DNA of 64,000 nucleotides, taken from the NCBI RefSeq assembly GCF_049801055.1, contig NZ_JBNAGF010000015.1, positions 57,460-121,459 on the forward strand, read 5' to 3'. This DNA comes from JBNAGF01 sp049801055 (GTDB lineage: Bacteria > Pseudomonadota > Alphaproteobacteria > Rhodobacterales > Rhodobacteraceae). The translations under genes were made by a program, and so were the position numbers. The notes below the pieces were generated by a model. The model saw only the letters and a program-made list of their open reading frames with translations. It had not been told where the DNA came from and ran no database searches. This document shows, piece after piece, positions 23,402 to 32,058 of the stretch; position 1 is the first letter of the stretch; every line of letters starts with the position of its first letter.

Positions 23402-23851
23402 ATGAGACAACTATCGCTTGCAACTGCCTTCTTCCTCGGTCTCGCCGTTCAGGCGGTCGCTGAAGCCACGCCGATTGATGTCAAAAAGACAAACGGCTGT
23501 GGGTGCTGCCTTGCGTGGATGGAGCACCTCGAAGAAAACGGCTTTGCACCCACCGGCGAAGACATGTTCGCCGGGCTTCTCGTCCGCTTCAAACTCGACA
23601 ACGGTGTTCCGCAACGCATGGTGTCCTGTCACACGGGCCTCATCGAGGGGTACGTGATCGAGGGCCATGTGCCGGCGGATGATATTCGCAGGTTGCTCAG
23701 CGAAAGACCGAACGCTGTCGGCCTCGCGGTACCAGGCATGCCGCTTGGATCGCCCGGCATGGACCAAAGCCGCTGGCGCGAAGCCTATGACGTGTTTCTC
23801 ATCAACAACGACGGATCGACGGAAGTCTTCTCCAGCTATCCTGGCAACTGA
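23402..23851 (+). CDS. DUF411 metal-binding periplasmic protein
   Basis: 149 residues with a signal peptide (cleavage near AVA-EA). The DUF411 core shows TNGCGCCLAWMEHL (vicinal cysteines), then VSCHTGLIEGYVIEGHVPADDI and LAVPGMPLGSPGM. DUF411 proteins are small thioredoxin-like periplasmic proteins found with copper and other metal resistance genes, and probably bind metal through these Cys and Met residues. A second DUF411 gene occurs at 58680. It follows the M23 gene by 3 bases. Confidence 0.88.
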   Translation: MRQLSLATAFFLGLAVQAVAEATPIDVKKTNGCGCCLAWMEHLEENGFAPTGEDMFAGLLVRFKLDNGVPQRMVSCHTGLIEGYVIEGHVPADDIRRLLSERPNAVGLAVPGMPLGSPGMDQSRWREAYDVFLINNDGSTEVFSSYPGN

Positions 23852-23877
23852 CTTCAACATTGTAGAAAGACCTGAAT

Positions 23878-24660
23878 TTGGATACTCTCTCCCCCATCAT
23901 GCTCGGATTTCTGGGCAGCCTGGCTGCTGGATCACTGACAGCCGTTGGCGCCATACCCGTGCTCTTTGGGCGGATTCCATCGCGTGCAACACGTGACCTC
24001 TCGCTAGGATTTGCAGCGGGTGTCATGCTCGCGGCGTCGTTCTTTTCGCTGATCATTCCCGCCCTAGACGCCGCTGACGCACGCTACGTGAACGGAGCAG
24101 CGCCGGCAGCCATCGTCTGCGTGGCTATTCTGCTGGGAATGGGTGCCGTTGCCCTGATGAACGAGAAACTGCCGCATGAGCACTTCAGCACGGGTCGTGA
24201 AGGGCCGGAGGCGGCATCGCTCCGCCGCGTTTGGCTATTCATTATTGCCATCACGATCCACAACTTCCCCGAAGGACTGGCCGTAGGTGTTGGCTTTGGG
24301 GCAGAAGGTGTTTCTGGCGGTCTGCCGCTTGCAATCGGGATCGGACTACAGAACGCACCCGAAGGATTGGCCGTAGCTGTATCGCTTCTTGGGGAGGGGT
24401 ACTCGAAATTCCGCGCTTGGGGGATCGCCGCTCTGACAGGCATGGTCGAACCTATCGGTGGTCTGCTCGGGGCGGGGATTATCACGATCTCCGAACCGCT
24501 TCTGCCCTGGGGACTGGCCTTCGCAGCAGGTGCGATGCTCTACGTCATCAGCCATGAAATCATCCCCGAGACGCACAGAAGCGGGCACCAGAACAAGGCC
24601 ACGCTGGGCCTGTCGATAGGACTCGTCTTGATGCTATTCCTTGATGTCTGGCTCGGCTGA
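23878..24660 (+). CDS. ZIP-family divalent metal transporter
   Basis: 260 residues if TTG 23878 is used; ATG 23899 (MLGFLGSLAAG) is an equally good start. Eight hydrophobic segments, with the binuclear metal-site motif HNFPEGLAVGVGF in helix 4 and its partner QNAPEGLAVAVSL in helix 5, and a cytoplasmic His loop (EKLPHEHFS). ZIP proteins move Zn(II) and similar ions into the cytoplasm, with the GufA/ZupT group closest by these motifs. An importer in a resistance operon is paradoxical, but this pairing (uptake, P-type ATPase, LspA) recalls lead-resistance operons. Confidence 0.88.
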   Translation: MDTLSPIMLGFLGSLAAGSLTAVGAIPVLFGRIPSRATRDLSLGFAAGVMLAASFFSLIIPALDAADARYVNGAAPAAIVCVAILLGMGAVALMNEKLPHEHFSTGREGPEAASLRRVWLFIIAITIHNFPEGLAVGVGFGAEGVSGGLPLAIGIGLQNAPEGLAVAVSLLGEGYSKFRAWGIAALTGMVEPIGGLLGAGIITISEPLLPWGLAFAAGAMLYVISHEIIPETHRSGHQNKATLGLSIGLVLMLFLDVWLG

Positions 24661-24802
24661 GGCGATGAACATGATGAGGACCCGCCTTATCGGACTTCTC
24701 AGCGCCTCAGTCGCACTTCTGGCAGATCAAGTCACAAAAATGGTCGTCGTTGGAAATGCCTCGGTGCTCGCAAGAGGCATCGACGTTTTTCCCGGATTTG
24801 AC

Positions 24803-24806
24803 CTAG
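24803..24806. repeat. Target-site duplication CTAG, left copy
   Basis: CTAG directly before the left end of the inserted element; the right copy is at 26305-26308. If the TGTT at the element's tip is counted as host DNA, the direct repeat reads CTAGTGTT (8 bp), but then the inverted repeats would be unequal. Confidence 0.75.
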
Positions 24807-24832
24807 TGTTCTGCATCTGACATATGGTTCCC
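24807..24832 (+). repeat. Terminal inverted repeat, left end
   Basis: Pairs with 26279-26304. The first 15 bases match at 14 positions; matches thin out up to about base 26 (common CCC at 24830-24832). Confidence 0.75.
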
Positions 24833-25011
24833 GATGGAAGCGGGGCATCCGACACGGGTCCGGTATTCGTGAGCAAAACCGTCAGATGACGGCTAAGAGC
24901 CCGGAGCGGACGCCTTTTTTGCATAGAAATGAACCAGATCAATCGCGTGCTTGCTATTTCCGCAAGCGAGTTAGAAACTCGGTGTGACGGGCTTTCGCAG
25001 GAGAAACGAAG

Positions 25012-25389
25012 ATGAAATCAGCCAACGATTACCTTGAAGAAGCAAATGCCGTTGTGCCTAGAATTTCGACGGAAGCTGGCATCAAAAAACACAAAGATGG
25101 GCAATCAGTGTTCGTTGATGTGCGAGATAGTGCCGATATCGCAAAGACCGGCACCATTGCCGGTGCTGTTTTGGTTGCACGTGGCACGCTCGAGTTTAAG
25201 GCGGATGACACTCACCAACTCCACAATCCGACCCTAAAAAAAGATGCGGATATCGTTTTGGTCTGCGGCGCCGGTGGCCAGGCCGCGCTTAGCGGTAAAA
25301 CTCTTGTGGAAATGGGGTTTGAAAATGTGTCGAATGTTGGTGGTATCTCTGCTTGGAAGGACGCAGGCGGTCCCATGGAGCAAGTCTGA
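25012..25389 (+). CDS. Rhodanese-like sulfurtransferase (cassette cargo)
   Basis: 125 residues, no signal peptide, so cytoplasmic. AGGAGA stands 8 bases before ATG 25012. The rhodanese fold shows FVDVRDSADI near residue 35, and an active-site loop VCGAGGQAALSGKTL with catalytic Cys at about residue 84, then GFENVSNVGGISAWKDAGGP. The loop CGAGGQ is of the usual six-residue rhodanese size. Rhodaneses transfer sulfane sulfur, for example to cyanide or thiols. As cargo of a mobile cassette in a metal island it may help thiol or persulfide homeostasis. Confidence 0.88.
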   Translation: MKSANDYLEEANAVVPRISTEAGIKKHKDGQSVFVDVRDSADIAKTGTIAGAVLVARGTLEFKADDTHQLHNPTLKKDADIVLVCGAGGQAALSGKTLVEMGFENVSNVGGISAWKDAGGPMEQV

Positions 25390-25511
25390 CACGCTCGAGG
25401 CTAATATCGAATAGGCCAAGCAACCGATCGCTAGGAGTTCGATTGCGAGGGCAGGGCCGGACAACCAAGGCGGCCCGTCACGATGATTTCTGCAACTAAG
25501 GACCAATCTCT

Positions 25512-26195
25512 ATGAGCCCGCTGAAAATGGTTCACTTCTCTGACATCCTATGCATCTGGGCCTTTATCGGACAGTCGCCTCTACATCGGCTCGCTGAGAG
25601 GTTTGGCGACCAAGTAGAAATCGAAGTGCACTACACTTCGGTGTTTCCAGATACCAAAGCAAAGATTTCCAGACTGTGGGGAAACAAAGGTGGCTTTGAC
25701 GGGTATGCACACCACGTGCAGGACGTGGCGCGTGGCTTTGACGACATAAAGGTACATCAGAAAGTCTGGTCCGAAACCCGACCACTCTCCTCGGCCAGCC
25801 CGCATCTTTTTCTGAAAGCTGTGGAACTGGTGGCTCAAGACGAATGCGCACTAGGCTATCGATCGCGTCTCTCTGTGAGAGCCGCAAGAGCACTTCGTTC
25901 CGCATTCTTTGAGGACGCACAAGACATCTCTGACTGGTCCGTTCAAAAAGACGTTAGCGAAGGCATCAGACTAGAGTTTTCTGATGTCCGTAAAAGGATC
26001 GAAACGGGTGAAGCTATGGCAAAGCTGACAAGTGATTATGAGCTAGCCCAAACGGCAGGGGTAAAAGGCAGCCCAACTTACGTGATCAACAATGGTCGGC
26101 AGATATTATTTGGGAACATAAGCTACGCCATTCTTGAGGCGAACGTTGCCGAAGTTCTCAAGGAACAAAATCAACTGAAAGCCAGTCCTTGCTGA
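25512..26195 (+). CDS. DsbA/FrnE-like thioredoxin-fold protein (cassette cargo)
   Basis: 227 residues, cytoplasmic by lack of a signal peptide. It begins MVHFSDILCIWAFIGQ, where FrnE/2-hydroxychromene isomerase relatives have DPxCPWCYIG. Only the first cysteine of the CxxC pair is kept (CIWA). The C-terminal part has the cis-Pro segment AGVKGSPTYVINNGRQILFGN (typical of FrnE) and a terminal ASPC. Loss of the resolving Cys argues for a glutathione-transferase- or isomerase-like role rather than disulfide formation. It lies 122 bases after the rhodanese gene. Confidence 0.82.
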   Translation: MSPLKMVHFSDILCIWAFIGQSPLHRLAERFGDQVEIEVHYTSVFPDTKAKISRLWGNKGGFDGYAHHVQDVARGFDDIKVHQKVWSETRPLSSASPHLFLKAVELVAQDECALGYRSRLSVRAARALRSAFFEDAQDISDWSVQKDVSEGIRLEFSDVRKRIETGEAMAKLTSDYELAQTAGVKGSPTYVINNGRQILFGNISYAILEANVAEVLKEQNQLKASPC

Positions 26196-26278
26196 GTACG
26201 AGCGAAAGGCAGCTTTGTCCCGCATAGCCGACACCCGGAAGTACGCCCAAAGCGCCGAGACCGCATAACACGCAAGCT

Positions 26279-26304
26279 GGGACTCTTGCGTCAGGTGCAG
26301 AACA
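26279..26304 (-). repeat. Terminal inverted repeat, right end
   Basis: Inverted copy of the left end; the CTAG duplication follows at 26305-26308. Confidence 0.75.
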
Positions 26305-26630
26305 CTAGTGTTTTTTCGAAACGATGGCGTGACCTTTGGCATGCTTGCGGGTTTCCCTTGGTGGGGGCTGACTTTGCTTGCACTTGGCATTTCCTGCGGG
26401 TTGTTCCAGTTGCTCTTGCGAACCCAAAGCCAGCTTGAGGCCATTGCCTATGGAGCGATCATCGGTGGCGCGCTTGGGAATATCCTGGACCGTGTCCGGT
26501 TTCGGGCTGTGACAGACTTTCTGGATTTCCACATCGGCGACCTACACTGGCCTGCGTTCAACCTTGCGGATGTTTTCGTCGTCGGTGGTGTTGCTATTTT
26601 GCTCCTGGCCCCGTTCTTACGGTCAAACCG

Positions 26631-27140
26631 TCAAGCGTAAATATCAATTGGCGTGCCATCGCGTACCATCGCGTAGACATCTTCGATTTGTCGATCCGTG
26701 ACGGCGATGCAGCCGGCCGTCCAATCCTGCTTGTTCGTCGGATCGATACCTTTTCGAGGGCCCCCATGGATGAAAATGTCGCCGCCGGGCGATTTGCCCT
26801 GCGCTTCAGCAAAGGCAACGTCCGCATCGTTGGGATAGGAAATGCCAACAGACAGATGAAACAGGCTGTTCGGATTGCGGCGGTCGATGGTGTAGGCACC
26901 CTCAGGCGTGCGGCCATCGCCTTCGAATTGTTTGTGTCCCTCCGGCGCGAAGCCAAGGCCGACCGGGTACGTCTTAAGCACGCCTTGCGCGCCATCAAGG
27001 ACCAGAAGTCTTTCCGACTTGTAAAGGCGCACGCGCGTGACTTCCGGACCGTTGTACGAGCGGAATTTACTCGCACATCCAGCAAGGAATGCGGCCATAC
27101 CGCCCATGAGAAGAAAGCGCCTTGGAAACCTGTAACTCAT
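26631..27140 (-). CDS. L,D-transpeptidase (ErfK/YkuD family) lipoprotein
   Basis: 169 residues from ATG 27140; the frame is open to 27230, but MSYRFPRRFLLMGGM followed by the lipobox FLAGC (Cys22) gives a proper lipoprotein start. The YkuD domain is complete: VYL-like strand RVRLYKSERLLVL, GRTPEGAYTI, IFIHGGP and the catalytic TAGCIAVTDRQIEDV (Cys near residue 147). Such enzymes make 3-3 crosslinks in peptidoglycan or attach lipoproteins. It is convergent with lspA, overlapping its stop by 10 bases. It is one of three L,D-transpeptidase genes in the window. Confidence 0.9.
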   Translation of the reverse strand: MSYRFPRRFLLMGGMAAFLAGCASKFRSYNGPEVTRVRLYKSERLLVLDGAQGVLKTYPVGLGFAPEGHKQFEGDGRTPEGAYTIDRRNPNSLFHLSVGISYPNDADVAFAEAQGKSPGGDIFIHGGPRKGIDPTNKQDWTAGCIAVTDRQIEDVYAMVRDGTPIDIYA

Positions 27141-27233
27141 CGCTGCTCGATGTCCTTTGTGGACGATTTGTTTGGAAAATGAGTATCGCAATGCTGAATT
27201 CAGATCAATCGCAGCCGATACCCGCTGCATGAG

Positions 27234-28607
27234 TCACCGTTGGATCAATTGCGGCGCGTCCGCATCCCCAAGGGACATTTCAGGCAGCCAGGTGATGAGT
27301 TGAGGAAACGACATCAGCGCTACGATCAATACAATCTCAATAGCAACAAGAGGTACCGCTCCGCGATAGATATCGGATAGGTTGATACCCTTCGGGGCCG
27401 CCATCTTGGCAAAAAACAGGGCATAGCCGAAGGGAGGCGTCAGGAAGGACGTTTGCAAGGCCAACGCAATCAGGCCAGCGATCCAGATCTGCGCAAAGTA
27501 GGCAGAGCCGACGTGATCTGCGAAGTCGAGCTCTGAAATAATCGGCATCAGTACGGGTACAAAGACCAGCAGCACCTCGATCCAGTCAAACACAAACCCC
27601 AGTATGATGATTACGGAAAGGAGCATCGCCAGAAGTTCCCACCGGGTGAGCTCGAATGCGGAAATCCAGTCAAAGATGACGTCCGGTCCACCAACAAGGT
27701 GGAAACTCAGCGAGAAGACCGATGCGCCCAGTACAATGAAGAAGACCATCGACGTCATCGTGCTTGTCTGCACCGTGACAGAGTTCAACGATGAGAAAGA
27801 CAGACGCTTTCGCGCCAGCGCGACCAATAGCGCGCCAAAAACCCCTACTCCAGCCGCCTCTGTGAGTGTCGCAAAGCCCAGAATTATGCTGAGCGGAATG
27901 GATGCGATGACCGCGACAGACGCGAGGACGAACAAGAGGTCTGACACAAGATTGGTTTTGTGTGCGTCCAGCGGGATTTCGACGGTTTTTCGCAAGGTGA
28001 CGGCAAAATAGATCGCGAAGGCCATGACCATCAGAAGAACAGGCACGATGAGGGCCACATACATCAATCCGATGCGCAGATAGAACACGTTCGAGATGAA
28101 GAACAGCATCACGGCAGGCGGGAACACGACACCCAGTGCACCAGAGGCCGCAACAGCACCTCCCGCTGTTCGCGGTGTGTAGCCGGAGGCCATCATCGGG
28201 GCATAGGCCACCAAGGCCACAGTGATGACCGATGCGCCGATCACCCCGGCGGCTGGCGCAAGGACGAGACCGATCAGCAAAGTCGCAATGGCGTAGCGAC
28301 CCGGAACGCCTGTCAGAAGACGCCCCAGCAAGCGAAACATGGTTTCGGCAACGCCGCTGGCATTCAGGATCAGGCCAAGAAAAATCAGCATTGGAACGCT
28401 TGTGAATTGGACTGATTCATTGGTCAGTACACCACGGGCCCGCAGGTAGATCAGCCCCAGATGCTGAAAATCAGTGATACCGACCCAAACCGCAGCCACA
28501 AACCCCAGGAAGCCGGTCCCCGCGAGCACCAGAGCCACAGGAAAGCCGCTGAAGACCCCAAACGCTATCACGACAAGCATGGCGATCGTGAGGACCTCAT
28601 TTACCAT
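27234..28607 (-). CDS. dctM: TRAP transporter large permease (DctM-like)
   Basis: 457 residues from ATG 28607; the open frame reaches 28637, but MVNEVLTIAML fits the family start and overlaps dctQ by 11 bases. About 12 membrane helices, with the DctM-type segments SGVAETMFRLLG, GASVITVALVAYAPMM and GALGVVFPPAVMLFF. Together with DctQ it forms a secondary transporter driven by sodium. No DctP binding-protein gene is in the window, so substrate and completeness are unknown. It lies directly after cadA and dctQ on the same strand. Confidence 0.88.
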   Translation of the reverse strand: MVNEVLTIAMLVVIAFGVFSGFPVALVLAGTGFLGFVAAVWVGITDFQHLGLIYLRARGVLTNESVQFTSVPMLIFLGLILNASGVAETMFRLLGRLLTGVPGRYAIATLLIGLVLAPAAGVIGASVITVALVAYAPMMASGYTPRTAGGAVAASGALGVVFPPAVMLFFISNVFYLRIGLMYVALIVPVLLMVMAFAIYFAVTLRKTVEIPLDAHKTNLVSDLLFVLASVAVIASIPLSIILGFATLTEAAGVGVFGALLVALARKRLSFSSLNSVTVQTSTMTSMVFFIVLGASVFSLSFHLVGGPDVIFDWISAFELTRWELLAMLLSVIIILGFVFDWIEVLLVFVPVLMPIISELDFADHVGSAYFAQIWIAGLIALALQTSFLTPPFGYALFFAKMAAPKGINLSDIYRGAVPLVAIEIVLIVALMSFPQLITWLPEMSLGDADAPQLIQR

Positions 28608-29118
28608 TGTGGAAGCCGCTTGATTTTTCCGGTGCACCTTGCGCGCGTTTTCCCGCCAGAAAGGCGATGTTGCGCAGGGCTACGATCACTCCCGCAAGAG
28701 CCAGCAAGATGGGGCCGACGACCCCCGCTACGCGTTGTGCCCACAACTGGGTTTCCGCGAATTTCGTGGTGCGCATCAGACCGTCCCACCCATAATAGGT
28801 CAGGATGACGGCGAGCGGCAGAAGGACAAAAAGGCCGCCAATCAGTTCGATCCAAGCAATGCAGCGGGCGGACCAATGCCTTCGAAAAACATCAACGCGC
28901 ACGTGACCGTCGCGCAGATAGGTATACCCAAAGGTCAAGAAAATTAGGATGAACAACAGTGACGTGGACAGGTCGGGCAAATAGCTCGACACGCCAAGTT
29001 GTAGTTTGCGATCCAGCATCTGAAGCGCGCCATAAGCAGCAATCGAAACAACTGTTAGCCACGCAGTCAGGACGCCGATGCCGCGAATGCAACGCTCAAT
29101 CCAATCAATCAGTCGCAA
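28597..29118 (-). CDS. dctQ: TRAP transporter small permease (DctQ-like)
   Basis: 173 residues from TTG 29118, chosen because GGGAGGGGAGG lies just upstream; the open frame continues into cadA but would be a shadow there. Four membrane helices: about residues 13-35, 48-66, 92-112 and 135-155, with the family-like segment YLRDGHVRVDVFRRHW between the second and third. It follows cadA by 37 bases, so it is probably transcribed from the metal-responsive cadA promoter. Confidence 0.85.
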   Translation of the reverse strand: MRLIDWIERCIRGIGVLTAWLTVVSIAAYGALQMLDRKLQLGVSSYLPDLSTSLLFILIFLTFGYTYLRDGHVRVDVFRRHWSARCIAWIELIGGLFVLLPLAVILTYYGWDGLMRTTKFAETQLWAQRVAGVVGPILLALAGVIVALRNIAFLAGKRAQGAPEKSSGFHNGK

Positions 29119-29155
29119 GCCGCCTCCCCTCCCAACAGGCCTTGCCAGTCGCCTA

Positions 29156-31498
29156 TCAGTGTCCGTGTGCCAGTGCGCCTCTTGCCATTTCTGTGTCGAC
29201 CTGTTGTCCACCATGCGGTCCAGCATCGTCCTCTTTGGCCTGTAGAAGCCGCAAAGCATTGGCAACGACAAGAAGGGACACGCCGACGTCTGCGGCGATC
29301 GCGCCCCACATCGAGGCCATGCCGAAGGCGGTTGCGACCACAAAGACGGCTTTGGTCGCAAGGGACAGCCCGATGTTCTGTTTGATGATCGACATGGCTC
29401 GACGGGAATGGCCAATCAGCCAGGGAACCTTGCCTATATCGTCGGTCATGAGCGCAATGTCTGCCGTTTCAATTGCAGCGTCCGATCCCACGGCCCCCAT
29501 AGCGATGCCGTAGTGCGCACGCGCCATTGCAGGCGCGTCGTTCACGCCATCCCCGATCATCGCGACAGTTCCATACTCTGCCACCAGTTCTTCGATTGCG
29601 GTGACCTTGTCTTCGGGCAGCAGTTCCGCGCGCACTTCGTCGATGCCGACTTCTGCAGCCACTGCCTTTGCCGTGGCCGTGTTGTCGCCGGTGAGCATCA
29701 CGATCTTTTTCACGCCTTGTGCGTGCAGCCGCGCAACAATGCCCTTGGCATCAGGCCGGATTTGGTCGCGCAGCTCCAGGATACCACTGACTCCGGTGTC
29801 GTCGCCGACCACCACAAGCGTGTTGCCTGCCTCTTCGATCCGGTTGCGCAAATCAGATGGAATTGCGGACCCGAACCCTTTTTCTTCGGCAAATCGGTCT
29901 GACCCCAGCCAAATGGACTGGTCGCCCATGTCTCCTTCGAGGCCGCGACCCGGCACGGTGCGTGTGTTGCCGGCTGCGGAAACGGAGAGGCCGTCTTGTT
30001 CTGCACGACTCAGGATCGCGCGGGCCAACGGGTGTGATGATCTTGCTTCAAGCGCGGCGGCGCACATAAGCAGCTCGCGTTCGGATGTCTCGCCAATCGG
30101 ATAGATCGCAGCGACTTCCGGTTCTCCCATCGTGATCGTGCCGGTCTTGTCCACCGCAAGCGCCGTCGTGCGGCCCGGCGCTTCAACATAGGCCCCGCCC
30201 TTGATCAACACGCCATTGCGCGCTGAGGCCGCAAGGGCTGCGACGATAGAAACCGGCGTTGAGATCACCAAGGCACAAGGGCAGGCGATGACCAGCAAGA
30301 CCAGCGCGTTGTAGAACCAGAAGCCCCAGTCACCGCCCGCGACAAGCGGTGGTATCAAGGCAATCAGAACGGCCAACCCCATTACAATTGGTGTGTAGAT
30401 GCGGGCGAACTTCGTCACCCATTGTTCAACCTCAGCGCGGCGTGAATGTGCATCGCCCACCATGCGGATGATTTTGGACAAGACCGTGTCGGAGGCAGCT
30501 TTCGTTGCCCGTACAGTTAAAGTGCCCTCGCCATTAATGGTGCCGGCGTAGACATCATCGCCCGCTTCTTTTGGCACCAAGGCGCTTTCACCCGTAATGG
30601 GGGCCTGATCGACGGCCCCTGCCCCGTCGACAACTTCCCCGTCGAGCGGAATACGGTCGCCACCTCGCACGATGAACCGCGCACCGACAGCTACAGCCGC
30701 GGCGGGAACGTCGGCCTCTGAGCCATCGTCATAGAGCACACGGGCTGTCGGGGGTGCGAGGTCGAGAAGCGCTGACACAGCATTGCGCGCGCGCCCCACG
30801 CTCCAGCTCTCAAGATAGAGCGAAAGCGAAAAGAAAAACGCCACCGTGGCGGCCTCGAAAAATTCGCCAAGCCCGATGGCACCGGCCACTGCAACGACCA
30901 TCAACAGGTTCATGTCCGGAGAAAGCCGACGCGCCGACGACCACGCTTTGGGTGCGACCAGCCACACGCCCAAGAGGATCGCTATTGCGAACAACCCTGC
31001 TTCGGCAATGGGCATCGGCGCTTCACCATGGCCGGAGAACAAGCCGATGGCGCCGCCGAACCCAGTCTCAATGATGTGGTAGATGAACCCCGCCGCCCAG
31101 AATCCGCCACTAAGCATCGTGAACAGTTTTTGTTTCTTCAGATGTGCGGCCTGATCAGCGCTGGCGTCTTGGGCATCCCAGGGTTTGGCCGTCATCCCGG
31201 TGGTCGCAACCAATTGAAGGATCTTGTCCGAAGACGGGTTCGTCCCGCCATCCAGAACCGTCATCCGCGCATTGATAACGTCAAATGCGAGATACTCCGT
31301 ACCACCAACTTCCGGTCCGACGACCCGATTCAGGATCGAGACCTCTTCGGCACAATCCAGGCCGCTGACATGGAAACTGCGGCCGTCCGAGGCTTGAACG
31401 GTCGTTGGCTCAATGACCTTTTCTCCGCAACAGCTGTCGCAAGCGTCCTCAGATAAAGGAGAATGGTCGCGGCTGTTTTGAGCACCGTCATGTGGCAT
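29156..31498 (-). CDS. cadA: Heavy-metal P1B-type ATPase, Zn/Cd/Pb exporter
   Basis: 780 residues. The N-terminus has a Cys cluster (DACDSCCGEK) and a degenerate metal-binding domain (HVSGLDCAEEV). The ATPase core has the translocation motif ACPCALVIS, the phosphorylation site DKTGTITMGEP, the P1B His-Pro motif SSHPLARAI and the hinge MIGDGVNDAPAMARA. CPC with the ZntA-like N-terminus indicates Zn(II), Cd(II) or Pb(II) export rather than Cu(I). A canonical MerR-type promoter stands 31 bases upstream. dctQM follow. Confidence 0.93.
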   Translation of the reverse strand: MPHDGAQNSRDHSPLSEDACDSCCGEKVIEPTTVQASDGRSFHVSGLDCAEEVSILNRVVGPEVGGTEYLAFDVINARMTVLDGGTNPSSDKILQLVATTGMTAKPWDAQDASADQAAHLKKQKLFTMLSGGFWAAGFIYHIIETGFGGAIGLFSGHGEAPMPIAEAGLFAIAILLGVWLVAPKAWSSARRLSPDMNLLMVVAVAGAIGLGEFFEAATVAFFFSLSLYLESWSVGRARNAVSALLDLAPPTARVLYDDGSEADVPAAAVAVGARFIVRGGDRIPLDGEVVDGAGAVDQAPITGESALVPKEAGDDVYAGTINGEGTLTVRATKAASDTVLSKIIRMVGDAHSRRAEVEQWVTKFARIYTPIVMGLAVLIALIPPLVAGGDWGFWFYNALVLLVIACPCALVISTPVSIVAALAASARNGVLIKGGAYVEAPGRTTALAVDKTGTITMGEPEVAAIYPIGETSERELLMCAAALEARSSHPLARAILSRAEQDGLSVSAAGNTRTVPGRGLEGDMGDQSIWLGSDRFAEEKGFGSAIPSDLRNRIEEAGNTLVVVGDDTGVSGILELRDQIRPDAKGIVARLHAQGVKKIVMLTGDNTATAKAVAAEVGIDEVRAELLPEDKVTAIEELVAEYGTVAMIGDGVNDAPAMARAHYGIAMGAVGSDAAIETADIALMTDDIGKVPWLIGHSRRAMSIIKQNIGLSLATKAVFVVATAFGMASMWGAIAADVGVSLLVVANALRLLQAKEDDAGPHGGQQVDTEMARGALAHGH

Positions 31499-31529
31499 GG
31501 ATTATCCTCGGATTCGCAACTATGGGGAG

Positions 31530-31560
31530 GTTTTACGCCCTACAGCAACTAGAGGTTCAA
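31530..31560 (-). promoter_or_regulatory. MerR-type promoter of cadA
   Basis: On the minus strand: -35 TTGAAC (31560-31555), a 19-bp spacer and -10 TAAAAC (31535-31530). The spacer carries CCTCTAG - TTG - CTGTAGG. This is the clearest CadR/ZntR-like promoter in the window and the reference for the others. Confidence 0.85.
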
Positions 31561-31750
31561 GAGAAAAGTTCGGTCTTCCAGGTAGCCGCGTGGTTAATGG
31601 GGTGATCGCAGGCGGTTTGGGTCGAAACCATTGAGTTTCGGTCACTTTCCTCAGGAAATTCGCCTGTGATCTTGCCTTTGCATTGCACCACATGCCGTCG
31701 GATGCGAGAAAGACTCATCTAGGAGTTCAAAGCAGCAGGACAGTGAGATT

Positions 31751-32020
31751 ATGTACACGCGGAGGGCAGTTTTTATCCTTTTCGGCTTGGTACTCGGAGC
31801 CTGCTCGGAAACTCTCTCGAATTCACAAGGCTCGGGTTCGCTTCCGCCGGTTCCAGAGCAAATCGTGGCGCTGGCGGCTCCAAACCAGGATTTGGCAACC
31901 GCACGCTTGCGGCCGGAAGACAATTGCTACTGGTACATGCATTCCGGGCCGGTCGAGGACACTCTCTTGCCGCTCAGGACAGCGGGCGGCAATCCGATCT
32001 GCGTCAAGCCAGCCGCGTAA
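31751..32020 (+). CDS. Small hypothetical lipoprotein
   Basis: 89 residues with a hydrophobic start and the lipobox VLGAC (Cys18). The mature part includes PPVPEQIVALAAPNQDLATARL, DNCYWYMHSGPVEDTLLPLR and a final NPICVK; the two cysteines may pair. I know of no function. It lies alone between the cadA promoter and a convergent L,D-transpeptidase gene. No clear ribosome site (only a weak ACAGTGAG), so the start is moderately sure. Confidence 0.75.
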   Translation: MYTRRAVFILFGLVLGACSETLSNSQGSGSLPPVPEQIVALAAPNQDLATARLRPEDNCYWYMHSGPVEDTLLPLRTAGGNPICVKPAA

Positions 32021-32058
32021 CTTTTGAGTCTGGGCCAGCCTGATCGTCAAACTGAAAG

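Larger units (their letters stand above)
24807..26304. mobile_element. 1,498-bp transposase-less cassette inserted in lspA
   Basis: The left end TGTTCTGCATCTGAC (24807-24821) and the inverted right end TGTTCTGCACCTGAC (26304-26290) match at 14 of 15 positions, with weaker similarity to about 26 bp. Direct CTAG copies flank it. Inside are a rhodanese gene and a DsbA/FrnE-like gene, both plus strand, and no transposase frame. GC content looks lower than in the neighbours by eye. This is the structure of a mobile insertion cassette moved in trans. A 4-bp CTAG-type target is known for IS5-group elements, so such an element could be the helper. It also carries a small hairpin (CCGTCA-GA-TGACGG, 24879-24892). 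Confidence 0.85.
24665..26640 (+). pseudogene. lspA: lspA (signal peptidase II) split by an inserted element
   Basis: The 5' part (24665-24806) encodes MRTRLIGLLSASVALLADQ... through FPGFDLV, and the 3' part (26309-26640) continues FFRNDGVTFGML... to the stop. Removing the insert and one copy of the CTAG duplication rejoins a 474-base frame of 158 codons with no gap. The joined protein has LspA landmarks: DQVTK near the start, GNILDRVR and FNLADVF with the two catalytic aspartates, and four membrane helices. LspA removes lipoprotein signal peptides, and a copy of this kind occurs in lead-resistance operons. Here it cannot be made in full unless the insert is excised. A GTG at 26308 could start only the 3' part. 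Confidence 0.9.

Noticed and set aside
24807..26304. Eight-bp target duplication CTAGTGTT for the lspA insert
   Set aside because: It would also restore lspA, but the inverted ends would then be offset by four bases; the 4-bp CTAG reading gives symmetric ends.
26308..26640. Independent small membrane protein gene
   Set aside because: It is the 3' part of lspA; joining to the 5' part across the insert restores the full protein.
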